IMG/VR virus record: IMGVR_UViG_3300020166_000112
Coordinates: 1 to 24,403 of that record
Length of the DNA: 24,403 nucleotides
Direction: 5' to 3' (one strand)
From: a virus
Positions within the stretch are counted from its first letter, which is position 1; each line of letters begins with the position of its first letter. Shown piece after piece: positions 1-8,381 of this stretch. The translations under genes and the position numbers were made by a program. The notes beneath the pieces were generated by a model, which saw only the letters and a list, made by a program, of their open reading frames with translations, was not told where the DNA came from and did no database searches.

Positions 1-1662
1 ATCTACATAAGCAGTGTTAATGTGACTTTCTACGTCAATGTCTGCAAATAGTTTATCAGATTCATCTTCAGTATAATACCTATCGTCATGGTTGTGAGAT
101 GGTAATGTTTTAATATACCCTGCATTAGCATGGTCACCCCAACCATGGGCAGTATTCCAGTTTCCTGAGTTTCCTCCTGATGCAGTAACTGTTCCTCCAA
201 CAGTTAGACTATTAGTAATGTTAACGTTAGTATTCCCATCACCTACAGACATTAACTCTACAGCACCACTTCTTCCAGGTGCATCACTATAAAATCTTGT
301 TCCATTATAACCTGTAGCACCACCAATCTTAACACCTGTATGATAACCAATAACTAAGTCTGGATAAGGATGTGACCATGAACCTCCCTCTTGGTAAATT
401 CCATAATTTATCACTCCGTTACCTGAATCACCACCTTCTCCTGTAAATCTTAAAGCCTTATATCTTTTATCTTCATTTTCTTTGATATAACCCATTGCTG
501 CTATCTGAGCAGTGGTTAATTGGGTATTAGTATCTGTAGTTGAATATCCTTCATCTGCGTGGTTACCCCAACCATGAGCAGTAACTCCATTAGCAACGTC
601 TGTTGTAGAAAAATGACCTGAATCATGTACAAATCTCCAATCTTTCCATGTTCCACTGTTTTTACCTCTAACAGATATTTCACCTGTTCTGAAATTACTA
701 AATATTTGTGAAACCCAACTTGAATTATATGCTGCTACAAAAAGACCTCCATCAGCATAACCTGCATCAGATGATCCGTTTGTATAACCAGTCATATTAC
801 TGGTTGCACTATTTATTGCAATAGCATTACCACTATTTCTTGATGTAAACGTACTGCCTGCAAAATTATATGTAGTATCTGTTGTAACATAACCTGCATC
901 GGCATGGTTACCCCATCCATGTGCAGTAACTCCCTTTGTTACATCTGCCTTAGCAAAGTCCCCAGAGTTCCATACTTCTTTCCAAGAAGTCCATGTACTA
1001 TTATTTTTAGTTCTAAGCCACATACGGTCATCATATGTGTCGTATCCAATTTGTTTTTGATATCCTGTATTAGAATTATACAGTTTAATATGGTTAACAT
1101 ACATCCAATTACTTACCGATGAGGGTTTTGTAACAAACGCTGATGAGGTGTAAAACCCTGTCTTATCTAAGCCATCAAGATCCGTAGTAACTGAATCATT
1201 TGTTCCGTTTGCGTTTCCATGAAGTACATCTGTAGAGTCTATGCCATCAAGTTTTTCTGAATCTGCTGCTTTCGCAGTATTCCCTAGATAATCGCCATCA
1301 GCGTGATCTCCCCAACCGTAGGCTGTGGCCCATTGTGATGACTTTCCATGAGATTTTGTAAAAATTTCTCCATCAACATGAAGACCATTTGATATATCCC
1401 ATCTAGTATTCCCTTGATCCCAAATAAATTGAGCAGAGGCACTTGTCCCTCTTAGAACAGTTATACCACCAAGATTACTACTAGCAGCACTTCCTCCTTT
1501 ATTAAGTTCTATATTCTTATCTTCTACCTGTAGGGTAGCAGTATTTAATGTAGTTGTCGTTCCATTAACAATAAGGTTACCACCAACAGTAACATCAGAT
1601 GTACTTATCAATGTTGAGGATGTTAACCCTAAATGTCTTTTACTTGGTGATGTTGTAGCCAT
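1..1662 (-). CDS. Long tail fibre protein with GWG(N/D)HAD repeats, C-terminus cut by window edge
   Basis: The reading frame is open from an ATG at 1662 to base 1, so at least 554 residues are encoded and the C-terminus lies outside the window. The start MATTSPSKRHLGL is followed by a segment (GGNLIVNGTTTTLNTATLQV, about residues 27-46) of a type common in marine phage fibre and structural proteins. Four copies of the motif (A)(Y/H)GWG(N/D)HA(D/N)xxY occur, encoded near 1290-1330, 893-935, 550-585 and 118-155. They separate Gly/Ser/Thr/Asn-rich beta segments such as WTSWKEVWNSGDF and WKDWRFVHDSGHF. The start lies 1 base after the stop of the 575-residue gene, so the two are probably co-translated. 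It is probably a trimeric, host-contacting fibre. The fibre class is well supported; its exact place on the virion is inferred. Confidence 0.85.
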   Translation of the reverse strand, partial: MATTSPSKRHLGLTSSTLISTSDVTVGGNLIVNGTTTTLNTATLQVEDKNIELNKGGSAASSNLGGITVLRGTSASAQFIWDQGNTRWDISNGLHVDGEIFTKSHGKSSQWATAYGWGDHADGDYLGNTAKAADSEKLDGIDSTDVLHGNANGTNDSVTTDLDGLDKTGFYTSSAFVTKPSSVSNWMYVNHIKLYNSNTGYQKQIGYDTYDDRMWLRTKNNSTWTSWKEVWNSGDFAKADVTKGVTAHGWGNHADAGYVTTDTTYNFAGSTFTSRNSGNAIAINSATSNMTGYTNGSSDAGYADGGLFVAAYNSSWVSQIFSNFRTGEISVRGKNSGTWKDWRFVHDSGHFSTTDVANGVTAHGWGNHADEGYSTTDTNTQLTTAQIAAMGYIKENEDKRYKALRFTGEGGDSGNGVINYGIYQEGGSWSHPYPDLVIGYHTGVKIGGATGYNGTRFYSDAPGRSGAVELMSVGDGNTNVNITNSLTVGGTVTASGGNSGNWNTAHGWGDHANAGYIKTLPSHNHDDRYYTEDESDKLFADIDVESHINTAYVD

Positions 1663-1663
1663 A

Positions 1664-3391
1664 TTATTTCTTTTTTCCTTTTAAACGCTTTCTTGGTATT
1701 TTAAATTTTATTTTAGAGTCTAAAGACGCATCGTGCAAACTTCCATACATTACTGAGCCTTTTCCTTTATAACCTAAGTTATAAGGTGATCTATCAGGAT
1801 GACCTATTGCTTGTATCTTAACTACTAATTGAGTTCCCTTTGCAGTAAATATATGTGCTTGATCAGTAGTTCTGTCGTAAGTTTCCCAGGTCACCCCATT
1901 ATCTGGAGATACAAAGACAGTTAATGAGCAGCCTTCTGGAACATAATAATTTTGCAAACCACCTAAAAAAACCATATCTATATTACCACTATTTGGTAAT
2001 GTATAAGTCCCAAATGAAACATTCCAGTCACCAATCAATTGCTGAGGTTTATCTTCTTTAGGCCAAATTAAAAATCTATGACCGTCTGCTCCATAACCTC
2101 CTTGTATCCAATATTGTGATCCGTTGGCTGAAGACATTAAAACCATTCCATGTCCATAGTCACTTCTATAAGACCTACCTCTACCACCTGTAGTGGTGTC
2201 CTCAGTCATATCGTTATACCTTCTAAATCCTGGTGACTTTGAATTGGTTTTGTCTATCCAACCACCTAGCATATTCCACCCTCTATCAGAATGTGTTCTT
2301 ATGTATTCTGGATACTCTGGATCTTTATCCATAGGTGTTCCAGATGTTTTCTGGTATTTATTACCAAATCTAAATAAGTTATCAAACTGAACATTATCTG
2401 CATTGTTTACATAAACTTGTTTTAATATAGTTGGCTTTGTTCCTGTCATACATGGTGTAACATCTATTTTAACTATTCTACTACTACCACCAATCCACAT
2501 TATATTAGGTGCACCATTAGGATCTTCCACAAACAAACCCATTTCATATCCATCATCTCCTACACCTGCATCCCCTAAATCACACCATACAAGTTCTGGA
2601 CTTGCTGTTGATGCTTTTTCGATCATCATAAAGTTTGCATTGTAGTATGAACAGTAAAACACTCTGTCATTTACCTCATCATAAAACAAAGTAAATCTAT
2701 ATCCGTTTCTATCGTCATTTGCAGTTCCTGACTTACCATTTGTCTCCCAAGTAAGTATTTGTTCTACACCTGTTTTTACATTTCTCCTAGGGTATTTTTG
2801 ATAATGCCTTGCATCATACTCACCTACATAGAACCACTCTCCTGCACAAACTAAACCACTTGTATAATAAAGACCTGCTGAAGAAATATTCATACCTCCT
2901 TCATTTATAAATCTTTGTGGGTTTGCGTGAGTCGGTCTAGGATCTTTAACAAATGTTGTACCTCCGTTTAGACAACCACTATAATCAAATGTTGTGTAGC
3001 CATCAACATTATACGTCATCATCACACCCTTTTTATTTACCTTATCTATGGCAATAGATTGCATATGGTTATATGTGCTACCTGTGTCTCTCCATATAAA
3101 ATTTGAATCATAAAACAACCTTGTCATTGTACCATCGTTGTTTAATCTTCTTACAGCCATACCATCACCCCAACCTGCTGTAAATAATAGGTCACCGTCA
3201 ATTTCATAAGAGTTTGGAAAACCAATTTGTCTATCTCCACCATCGTAATCACCAGAACCACTATTGACTAAAGCATTACTGTAACCACCTTTAAATAAAG
3301 GTAGAACAGCATATTGGCCTCCGTATTCATTCATACCTGCTCCAACTATACTCTTGATCTTAGATCTTGATAACTCGTCTGATTTAAACAT
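1664..3391 (-). CDS. Putative tail receptor-binding protein, beta-rich, one Asp-box
   Basis: This 575-residue protein has no family I can name with confidence. It is rich in Gly, Asn, Tyr and Trp, with recurring segments such as TAGWGDGMAVRRL, VMMTYNVDGYTTF and SSANGSQYWIQGGYG, which suggests a beta-propeller or similar repeated beta fold. Residues 495-502 read SPDNGVTW, an exact match to the Asp-box pattern SxDxGxTW known from sialidase-like and other beta-propeller proteins. A Lys/Arg-rich tail (KIKFKIPRKRLKGKKK) ends it. No signal peptide is visible. It lies between two long fibre genes: its start overlaps the 54-residue gene by 8 bases and its stop is 1 base from the next fibre start. From this context I infer a virion-surface, carbohydrate-binding or carbohydrate-cleaving tail protein. 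Catalytic residues cannot be identified by eye. Confidence 0.65.
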   Translation of the reverse strand: MFKSDELSRSKIKSIVGAGMNEYGGQYAVLPLFKGGYSNALVNSGSGDYDGGDRQIGFPNSYEIDGDLLFTAGWGDGMAVRRLNNDGTMTRLFYDSNFIWRDTGSTYNHMQSIAIDKVNKKGVMMTYNVDGYTTFDYSGCLNGGTTFVKDPRPTHANPQRFINEGGMNISSAGLYYTSGLVCAGEWFYVGEYDARHYQKYPRRNVKTGVEQILTWETNGKSGTANDDRNGYRFTLFYDEVNDRVFYCSYYNANFMMIEKASTASPELVWCDLGDAGVGDDGYEMGLFVEDPNGAPNIMWIGGSSRIVKIDVTPCMTGTKPTILKQVYVNNADNVQFDNLFRFGNKYQKTSGTPMDKDPEYPEYIRTHSDRGWNMLGGWIDKTNSKSPGFRRYNDMTEDTTTGGRGRSYRSDYGHGMVLMSSANGSQYWIQGGYGADGHRFLIWPKEDKPQQLIGDWNVSFGTYTLPNSGNIDMVFLGGLQNYYVPEGCSLTVFVSPDNGVTWETYDRTTDQAHIFTAKGTQLVVKIQAIGHPDRSPYNLGYKGKGSVMYGSLHDASLDSKIKFKIPRKRLKGKKK

Positions 3392-3548
3392 TATTTAGTT
3401 CTTCTATTTTATTTTCTGCCTCTACAATTGAGGATTTTAATAATTTAACTAGATTATCATCTAGTGGTTCTCTTTCTAATTCTAACTCTAGGTCTTTTTG
3501 TCTTTGTGACAACAACCAGTTCCAATATGATAAATTATCTCCTTTCAT
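3384..3548 (-). CDS. Small 54-residue charged helical protein between fibre genes
   Basis: An ATG at 3548 overlaps the stop of the 1200-residue fibre gene in the arrangement TAATG, and the TAA at 3384-3386 overlaps the start of the 575-residue gene by 8 bases. The product begins MKGDNLSYWNWLLSQRQKDL and is Glu/Leu/Lys-rich, predicted to be almost wholly helical and possibly coiled-coil. The overlaps at both ends support a real, translationally coupled gene that length-filtered gene finders would miss. Its position inside the fibre cluster suggests a tail-fibre assembly helper or a small tail component, but no family is recognised and that role is only inferred. Confidence 0.7.
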   Translation of the reverse strand: MKGDNLSYWNWLLSQRQKDLELELEREPLDDNLVKLLKSSIVEAENKIEELNNV

Positions 3549-6500
3549 TATGACTCTGTTATTTCAACCCAAAACTGATGAAACTTATTATTGCTAGTAG
3601 GCTTCATATAACTTGTGTTAGTTCCAGAATAAATTAATGATGCACTTGATCTTAATAAACTCGCTTGAGTATCATGTTCATGATGGTACACATTGTATAC
3701 ACCTACAAATCTTTTCTTACTTGATGGTGCATCCCATTGAATGTATTTTGCATTATTAAGGTCTACTACACTTAGATTAGTAGGCTCTAGTTCACCAACA
3801 CTAAAGTCTTGTGATGTAGTTGCAACGTCAGAATAAACCCCTTGTTTAACTGCGTAAACTCTGTACTCAATTTTTCCACCTTCATCAAAAGAATTATCTA
3901 TTACAGACATTTCTTCTGCAAAGTCATCAGGAGGAATGACAGATATTAATCCAAAGTCACTTCCTACTACAGAACTAAATACTAAATATTGATCGATGTT
4001 ACCAGTTCCAGATGCAGTAATAACAACCTCTATTGTGTCACCAACTATTTGTGATAATATTTTTGGTGATTCAGGTTTAGATCTTGTGAGATATCCTCTT
4101 GTTGAGTGGTCACCCCAACCATAGGCTGTTTGCCAGTTTGCAATTCTTGTGCTGTCTACATAGTGCGTACTTCCGCCACTTGGGTATAATTTTCCAGGAA
4201 AGTCTGTATCACCATCATTTTGGAATCTCCATTCTTTTCTAGCACCCCATCCTCCAGACATATTATCTGGAAATGCAAATACTTTTAGACCACCTTCAGC
4301 ACCAATAAATACAGTCTCTTCTGCATTATTAATATTGGCATTTAATGTGCTTGACGTATCACCACCTGCTATAATTACAGCATCATCATGACCAATAGTT
4401 ATTCCTCCGTTTGCTGTAGTTCTTTTAAGTATTACTTGACCATCTACCTGTAATATATCTCCAGTATCAGGAGTAAAGTTAATTACACCTGCAATGCTAT
4501 TGTCTCTTGCACGAACACTTTCTAGATCTGATGTCTCTGAATATGACGTTAGATATCCACCATCTGCATGGTTACCCCATCCGTAGGCAGTATTCCAATT
4601 GTCTGATGATCCATCTGTTATAGAAATAGTTCCAACTTGTAAATGACCGTCAACAACTTTACTTGCAGCGTATTTTACAATTCTAACACCTTTATAACTA
4701 CCATCAACAGCATTAGAATCTCTTTGTCCAATCTGCATCATTTGAGCATTGGCAGTAGTTCTACTTGGTAAGTAATGAGTAAATGTTTGTGTCCAATCAT
4801 CACCACTAGATCCACCTTGGAAAGTCCACATATTTGTAGCATTTCTAAACCAAGTATGACCTCCATGATCTTTTACGTCTATAGAATATGTTGATTCTGC
4901 TTGAATAGTTTCATGACCATGAGTAGGTAGAGATGTAAGATATCCACCGTCAGCATGATTACCCCAACCGTAGGCTGTATCCCAATTAGCAACAGATGGG
5001 TTTGCTGTATCTATTACTTTTTCATTAGTTGATTCTTGTTCTGTAACACCTTCAAGACTTGTTACCTGGCTTATTTCCCATCCAGATGTTAAATTCATTG
5101 CACCATGGTAAAACCCTGGGTGAGCAATTACATCTACCGTAACATGACCATATTTAAATTTATCACCTACCTCTCCTAAAATTAAATAATCTTCATCTGC
5201 TGAGGATGAGAACGCATACTTTAATTCCTTAGCACTCTCTCCATGCTTTTTAATTCTTTTATTATACCATCCACTTGTCCAGTCATGTCCTGATACAGTA
5301 TAAATTGTATGTGCATCTGATGTGTACTCATATAAGGTCACCCTCATTACAAGCATAGACCAGTTCGATTTACTATGAAATCCTGGTAATTTAATTTTTA
5401 TTGCACCTGTAGAATCACCACTATCTGACCAGTGTAAAACACAATTAGCAGAGGTGTTATCTATAACAACTGGATTGTCTACATTTCCACCATTAAAAAC
5501 GGTGTCGGTGTCTGTTTTGACATAACCTGCATCGGCATGGTTACCCCAACTGTATGCTGTTTGACCTTGTTCAACATCACTAATTGTAAAACTATCTGTT
5601 GTATGAACTTGTGCCCACTTATCTTGCCAATTACTGCTTTGTTTACTTCTTATGTAAAGTTTATTATGGTGAAAGTCATGGTAAGACTGTACTGCCCAAC
5701 CTGAAGAATCCCAAAACTTAGTAGTTAGTAAACCATCTGATGCACCTTCAGGATCATCTGTAGCCTCGCTAACATCCCAAATATGAATTCCTGACTGAGT
5801 TATTGTATCTGCATTTGCTTTAAGTCTTGGGTTTAATTTTAAATACCTGCCATCATGATTGTGACTAGGTAGTGCAGTTAAGTAATCCTCGTCTGCGTGA
5901 TTACCCCAACCATGTGCAGTAACTCCGTTAGCGACATCATCACTTGAAAACTCATTAGATGTCCATACTTTCTTCCAGGGATGCCAAGCCTCACCACCTT
6001 GATGGAGTCTTAAATGCATACCTCCTGCTGAGGTGTCTCCAAAAAATAACTGTGCTCGTCTACCTGAAGATGCTGCACTTTTCAGAGTCATTACAATACT
6101 ATGGTTTGCGTGTGGTCCTTGCGTATAGTTTGTTTGACTGTCTACTCTATTATCATCTACATCGTCTAGTGAGGTAAAAAGAGCATTTGTGTGACCAGTT
6201 GTTATTATACTAGGTTTATTAAGTATAAAAGCATCGCTTGTCGTAGTTGCTTCAGTCCAATCTGATTGTACGTTTTTTTCTGCATCTGTTGGTGCGTGAG
6301 TTCCTGTAGAGAAGGTATACGCAGCATCCCATTCAGTAGGTTTATAACCATCAGCCTCAATACCACCTGTGATACGAATATTACCACCAATATTAACTCT
6401 TTCAAGATAGTCTGCTTGTGTAACATTGATACCAACATTACCACTGTCGTCTATTCCAAAAACCTCAGTTCCTTTTGAATTCCAAGTTGTGTCTTGTGGA

Positions 6501-7150
6501 AACCTTGTTCCTTTTAATGTTCTAATTACAAAAGCATTTTGACCTGGTGTGCCAACTCCTCCTCTATCATCTGCACCAACAATCCAGGATAAATCACCTC
6601 CGTTGTCATGAAATTCAATTGCTCTATCTAATATTGTAGTAGCATTACCATAGGTTCTTGGAATTGTTTTTATGTATCCTGCATCAGCATGGTTAGACCA
6701 TCCATGGGCTGTAACTCCGTTAGCAACGTCTGTTTCGGAAAAGTCTTTTGCAGTCCATAACTTGTAGTTATCTGTTTCATCACCATGTCTCCAATACAAA
6801 GAATTATCATTACTTATAGCGAACAATGTTCCTTGTGTTGAGGTAGTATTTTTAAACTTAATAGAAGCAGCATTAGAGTCATGCTTTCTTTCAAGTATTA
6901 ATCCTTTATTAAAAGTGTCGTGATTTATTGTTAACCCAACTGCTGTTGCACTGGTTATAGTTCCGCCAGATAGTTTTAAATATCTAGCATCATGGTTGTG
7001 ATCTGAGGTTGAATATCCTGCATCAGCATGGTTACCCCAACCGTAGGCAGCATCCCATTGTGTCGAAGAACCTCCATCACTTTTTGAGATTACACCATCT
7101 ACTGTTAAATCCCCTGCTACTTCTAACGAGTGAATGAATTCTATTGCCAT
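3548..7150 (-). CDS. Giant tail fibre protein with seven GWGNHAD repeats and C-terminal Fn3-like domain
   Basis: This 1200-residue protein is the largest in the window. It opens MAIEFIHSLEVAGDLTVDGV, closely resembling the start of the neighbouring 403-residue protein (MAIDFLHHLDL). Seven motif copies are encoded near 7020-7057, 6680-6720, 5890-5935, 5520-5563, 4940-4985, 4553-4595 and 4090-4135. They include AYGWGNHADAGY, the variants AHGWSNHADAGY and AYSWGNHADAGY, and a diverged last copy AYGWGDHSTRGY. They are often followed by short H(N/G)H(D/E) segments such as SHNHDGRYLKL. From about residue 1010 onward the sequence changes to Pro/Val-rich strands ending YNVYHHEHDT...FHQFWVEITES, consistent with one or two fibronectin type III-like domains. 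It is probably a long trimeric fibre, with the N-terminus attached to the virion and the repeats acting as joints between receptor-facing modules. Confidence 0.85.
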   Translation of the reverse strand: MAIEFIHSLEVAGDLTVDGVISKSDGGSSTQWDAAYGWGNHADAGYSTSDHNHDARYLKLSGGTITSATAVGLTINHDTFNKGLILERKHDSNAASIKFKNTTSTQGTLFAISNDNSLYWRHGDETDNYKLWTAKDFSETDVANGVTAHGWSNHADAGYIKTIPRTYGNATTILDRAIEFHDNGGDLSWIVGADDRGGVGTPGQNAFVIRTLKGTRFPQDTTWNSKGTEVFGIDDSGNVGINVTQADYLERVNIGGNIRITGGIEADGYKPTEWDAAYTFSTGTHAPTDAEKNVQSDWTEATTTSDAFILNKPSIITTGHTNALFTSLDDVDDNRVDSQTNYTQGPHANHSIVMTLKSAASSGRRAQLFFGDTSAGGMHLRLHQGGEAWHPWKKVWTSNEFSSDDVANGVTAHGWGNHADEDYLTALPSHNHDGRYLKLNPRLKANADTITQSGIHIWDVSEATDDPEGASDGLLTTKFWDSSGWAVQSYHDFHHNKLYIRSKQSSNWQDKWAQVHTTDSFTISDVEQGQTAYSWGNHADAGYVKTDTDTVFNGGNVDNPVVIDNTSANCVLHWSDSGDSTGAIKIKLPGFHSKSNWSMLVMRVTLYEYTSDAHTIYTVSGHDWTSGWYNKRIKKHGESAKELKYAFSSSADEDYLILGEVGDKFKYGHVTVDVIAHPGFYHGAMNLTSGWEISQVTSLEGVTEQESTNEKVIDTANPSVANWDTAYGWGNHADGGYLTSLPTHGHETIQAESTYSIDVKDHGGHTWFRNATNMWTFQGGSSGDDWTQTFTHYLPSRTTANAQMMQIGQRDSNAVDGSYKGVRIVKYAASKVVDGHLQVGTISITDGSSDNWNTAYGWGNHADGGYLTSYSETSDLESVRARDNSIAGVINFTPDTGDILQVDGQVILKRTTANGGITIGHDDAVIIAGGDTSSTLNANINNAEETVFIGAEGGLKVFAFPDNMSGGWGARKEWRFQNDGDTDFPGKLYPSGGSTHYVDSTRIANWQTAYGWGDHSTRGYLTRSKPESPKILSQIVGDTIEVVITASGTGNIDQYLVFSSVVGSDFGLISVIPPDDFAEEMSVIDNSFDEGGKIEYRVYAVKQGVYSDVATTSQDFSVGELEPTNLSVVDLNNAKYIQWDAPSSKKRFVGVYNVYHHEHDTQASLLRSSASLIYSGTNTSYMKPTSNNKFHQFWVEITES

Positions 7151-7163
7151 GTCTTAATTTTTT

Positions 7164-8375
7164 TTAGACAGCAGCCGACAAAATGTTTACTTTTATTTCT
7201 CCTACTGCTTGATCTTTTGCAAAATCTATTGAAACTGTGTCTTTATCTTTTACAGTTACATCTGCGTAAATTAACTTACCACCTTTATATAACTGAACAA
7301 TAACATTTTCTGTGTTTAATCCATGTGAAACAGCAAAACTATTGGATGCTGCTTCTTTTGGCATTAGGGAAGAGTATGCTTTGTTTTTTACTGTATCTAG
7401 TGCAATAGAAACATCTCCAAGATTAGTCATTGTACCAGAACCAGTCACATCACCAGTTAAGGTAATTGTTGGATCTGCTGTTAATTTAAAGTCTAGAGTT
7501 TGATCGGATGATTCATAAGTTACAGATAAGCCTGTTTCTGTATTTCCAGTAACCATCTCACCTACAGCAGTCTTAGCATCAGCAGCATCGAAAGGATTAA
7601 GTTGCGATGTTAATGCAATTGTTCCTGAAGCATCTGGTAGATTTATTGTTTGATCCTTTGTAGGTTCTTCAATAGATAAAGTTGTTTCAAACTCATCTGC
7701 TGTTGCTCCCTCAAAGACAAAAGCGTTTTGAACATTTACCTGTGTTTGGTTAACTGTTACAGTAGAACCTTCAACACTAAGGTTTCCTTTAATTACAGCA
7801 TTACCTCCAATTGAAAGATTTCCTTTGTTAGATGTAATGTCTGCCTCTGTTGTAACTGAATTAAATGTTACATCGCTAGTTGTTGCTACTGCTTGTCCAA
7901 TAGATATTTGACCTGTTGCACTTATAGTAACACCAGTACCTTCGCTTATATAAGCCTGTACATCAGCATCTGCGTATTGCGTGATAGTGGTTGCAATTTC
8001 ACCATCAGTAATAGTAATACCTGTACCTTGTGAAAAGTGTGCTCTTACCTCAGTAGCACTTGGCCCTGTGTAAGTAAATTTACCTGTATCTTTATCATAA
8101 GACAAACTACCATCACCACCTGTATCAGATACCTCAAACATCGCTCTTACCTCAGCCTCAGTCAAGGTCTCTCCTAGAGTTACCCAAGCAGAGCCATCGT
8201 AGAATCTAAACTTGCTAGTTGTTGTAATAAATACAGCCTGTCCTGCGACTGGTTGAGTTCCTGTGTCTTCGACTGCGTTAAGTTCTTTAAACGCATCAGT
8301 TGTGATGTTGTCTATTACGACATTTTTTACTTGATTCTGATTGAGATCAAGATGATGTAAAAAGTCTATTGCCAT
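7164..8375 (-). CDS. Tail fibre or adaptor structural protein
   Basis: This 403-residue protein has segments typical of marine phage structural proteins. These are ATEVRAHFSQGTGITI (about residue 107 onward), ISIGQAVATTSDVTFNSVTT, the GNLSVEGSTVTVNQTQVNVQ block and INLPDASGTIALTSQ. The C-terminal 60 residues (HGLNTENVIVQLYKGGKLIY...VSIDF) resemble the end of the upstream 413-residue protein (HSLNKKPTVTLVDDYENIVY...IKITF), suggesting a shared small beta domain. The N-terminal MAIDFLHHLDL matches the start of the 1200-residue fibre. It lies 6 bases after the 413-residue gene and 13 bases before the long fibre. It is probably a proximal fibre or tail-attachment protein. The structural class is well supported; the exact position in the virion is not. 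Confidence 0.75.
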   Translation of the reverse strand: MAIDFLHHLDLNQNQVKNVVIDNITTDAFKELNAVEDTGTQPVAGQAVFITTTSKFRFYDGSAWVTLGETLTEAEVRAMFEVSDTGGDGSLSYDKDTGKFTYTGPSATEVRAHFSQGTGITITDGEIATTITQYADADVQAYISEGTGVTISATGQISIGQAVATTSDVTFNSVTTEADITSNKGNLSIGGNAVIKGNLSVEGSTVTVNQTQVNVQNAFVFEGATADEFETTLSIEEPTKDQTINLPDASGTIALTSQLNPFDAADAKTAVGEMVTGNTETGLSVTYESSDQTLDFKLTADPTITLTGDVTGSGTMTNLGDVSIALDTVKNKAYSSLMPKEAASNSFAVSHGLNTENVIVQLYKGGKLIYADVTVKDKDTVSIDFAKDQAVGEIKVNILSAAV

Positions 8376-8381
8376 GATGTA

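Noticed and set aside
118-7057. Regularly recurring near-identical DNA as a possible CRISPR-like array
   Set aside because: The copies are hundreds of bases apart at uneven spacing, in frame within two genes, and encode the same peptide motif, so they are protein repeats.
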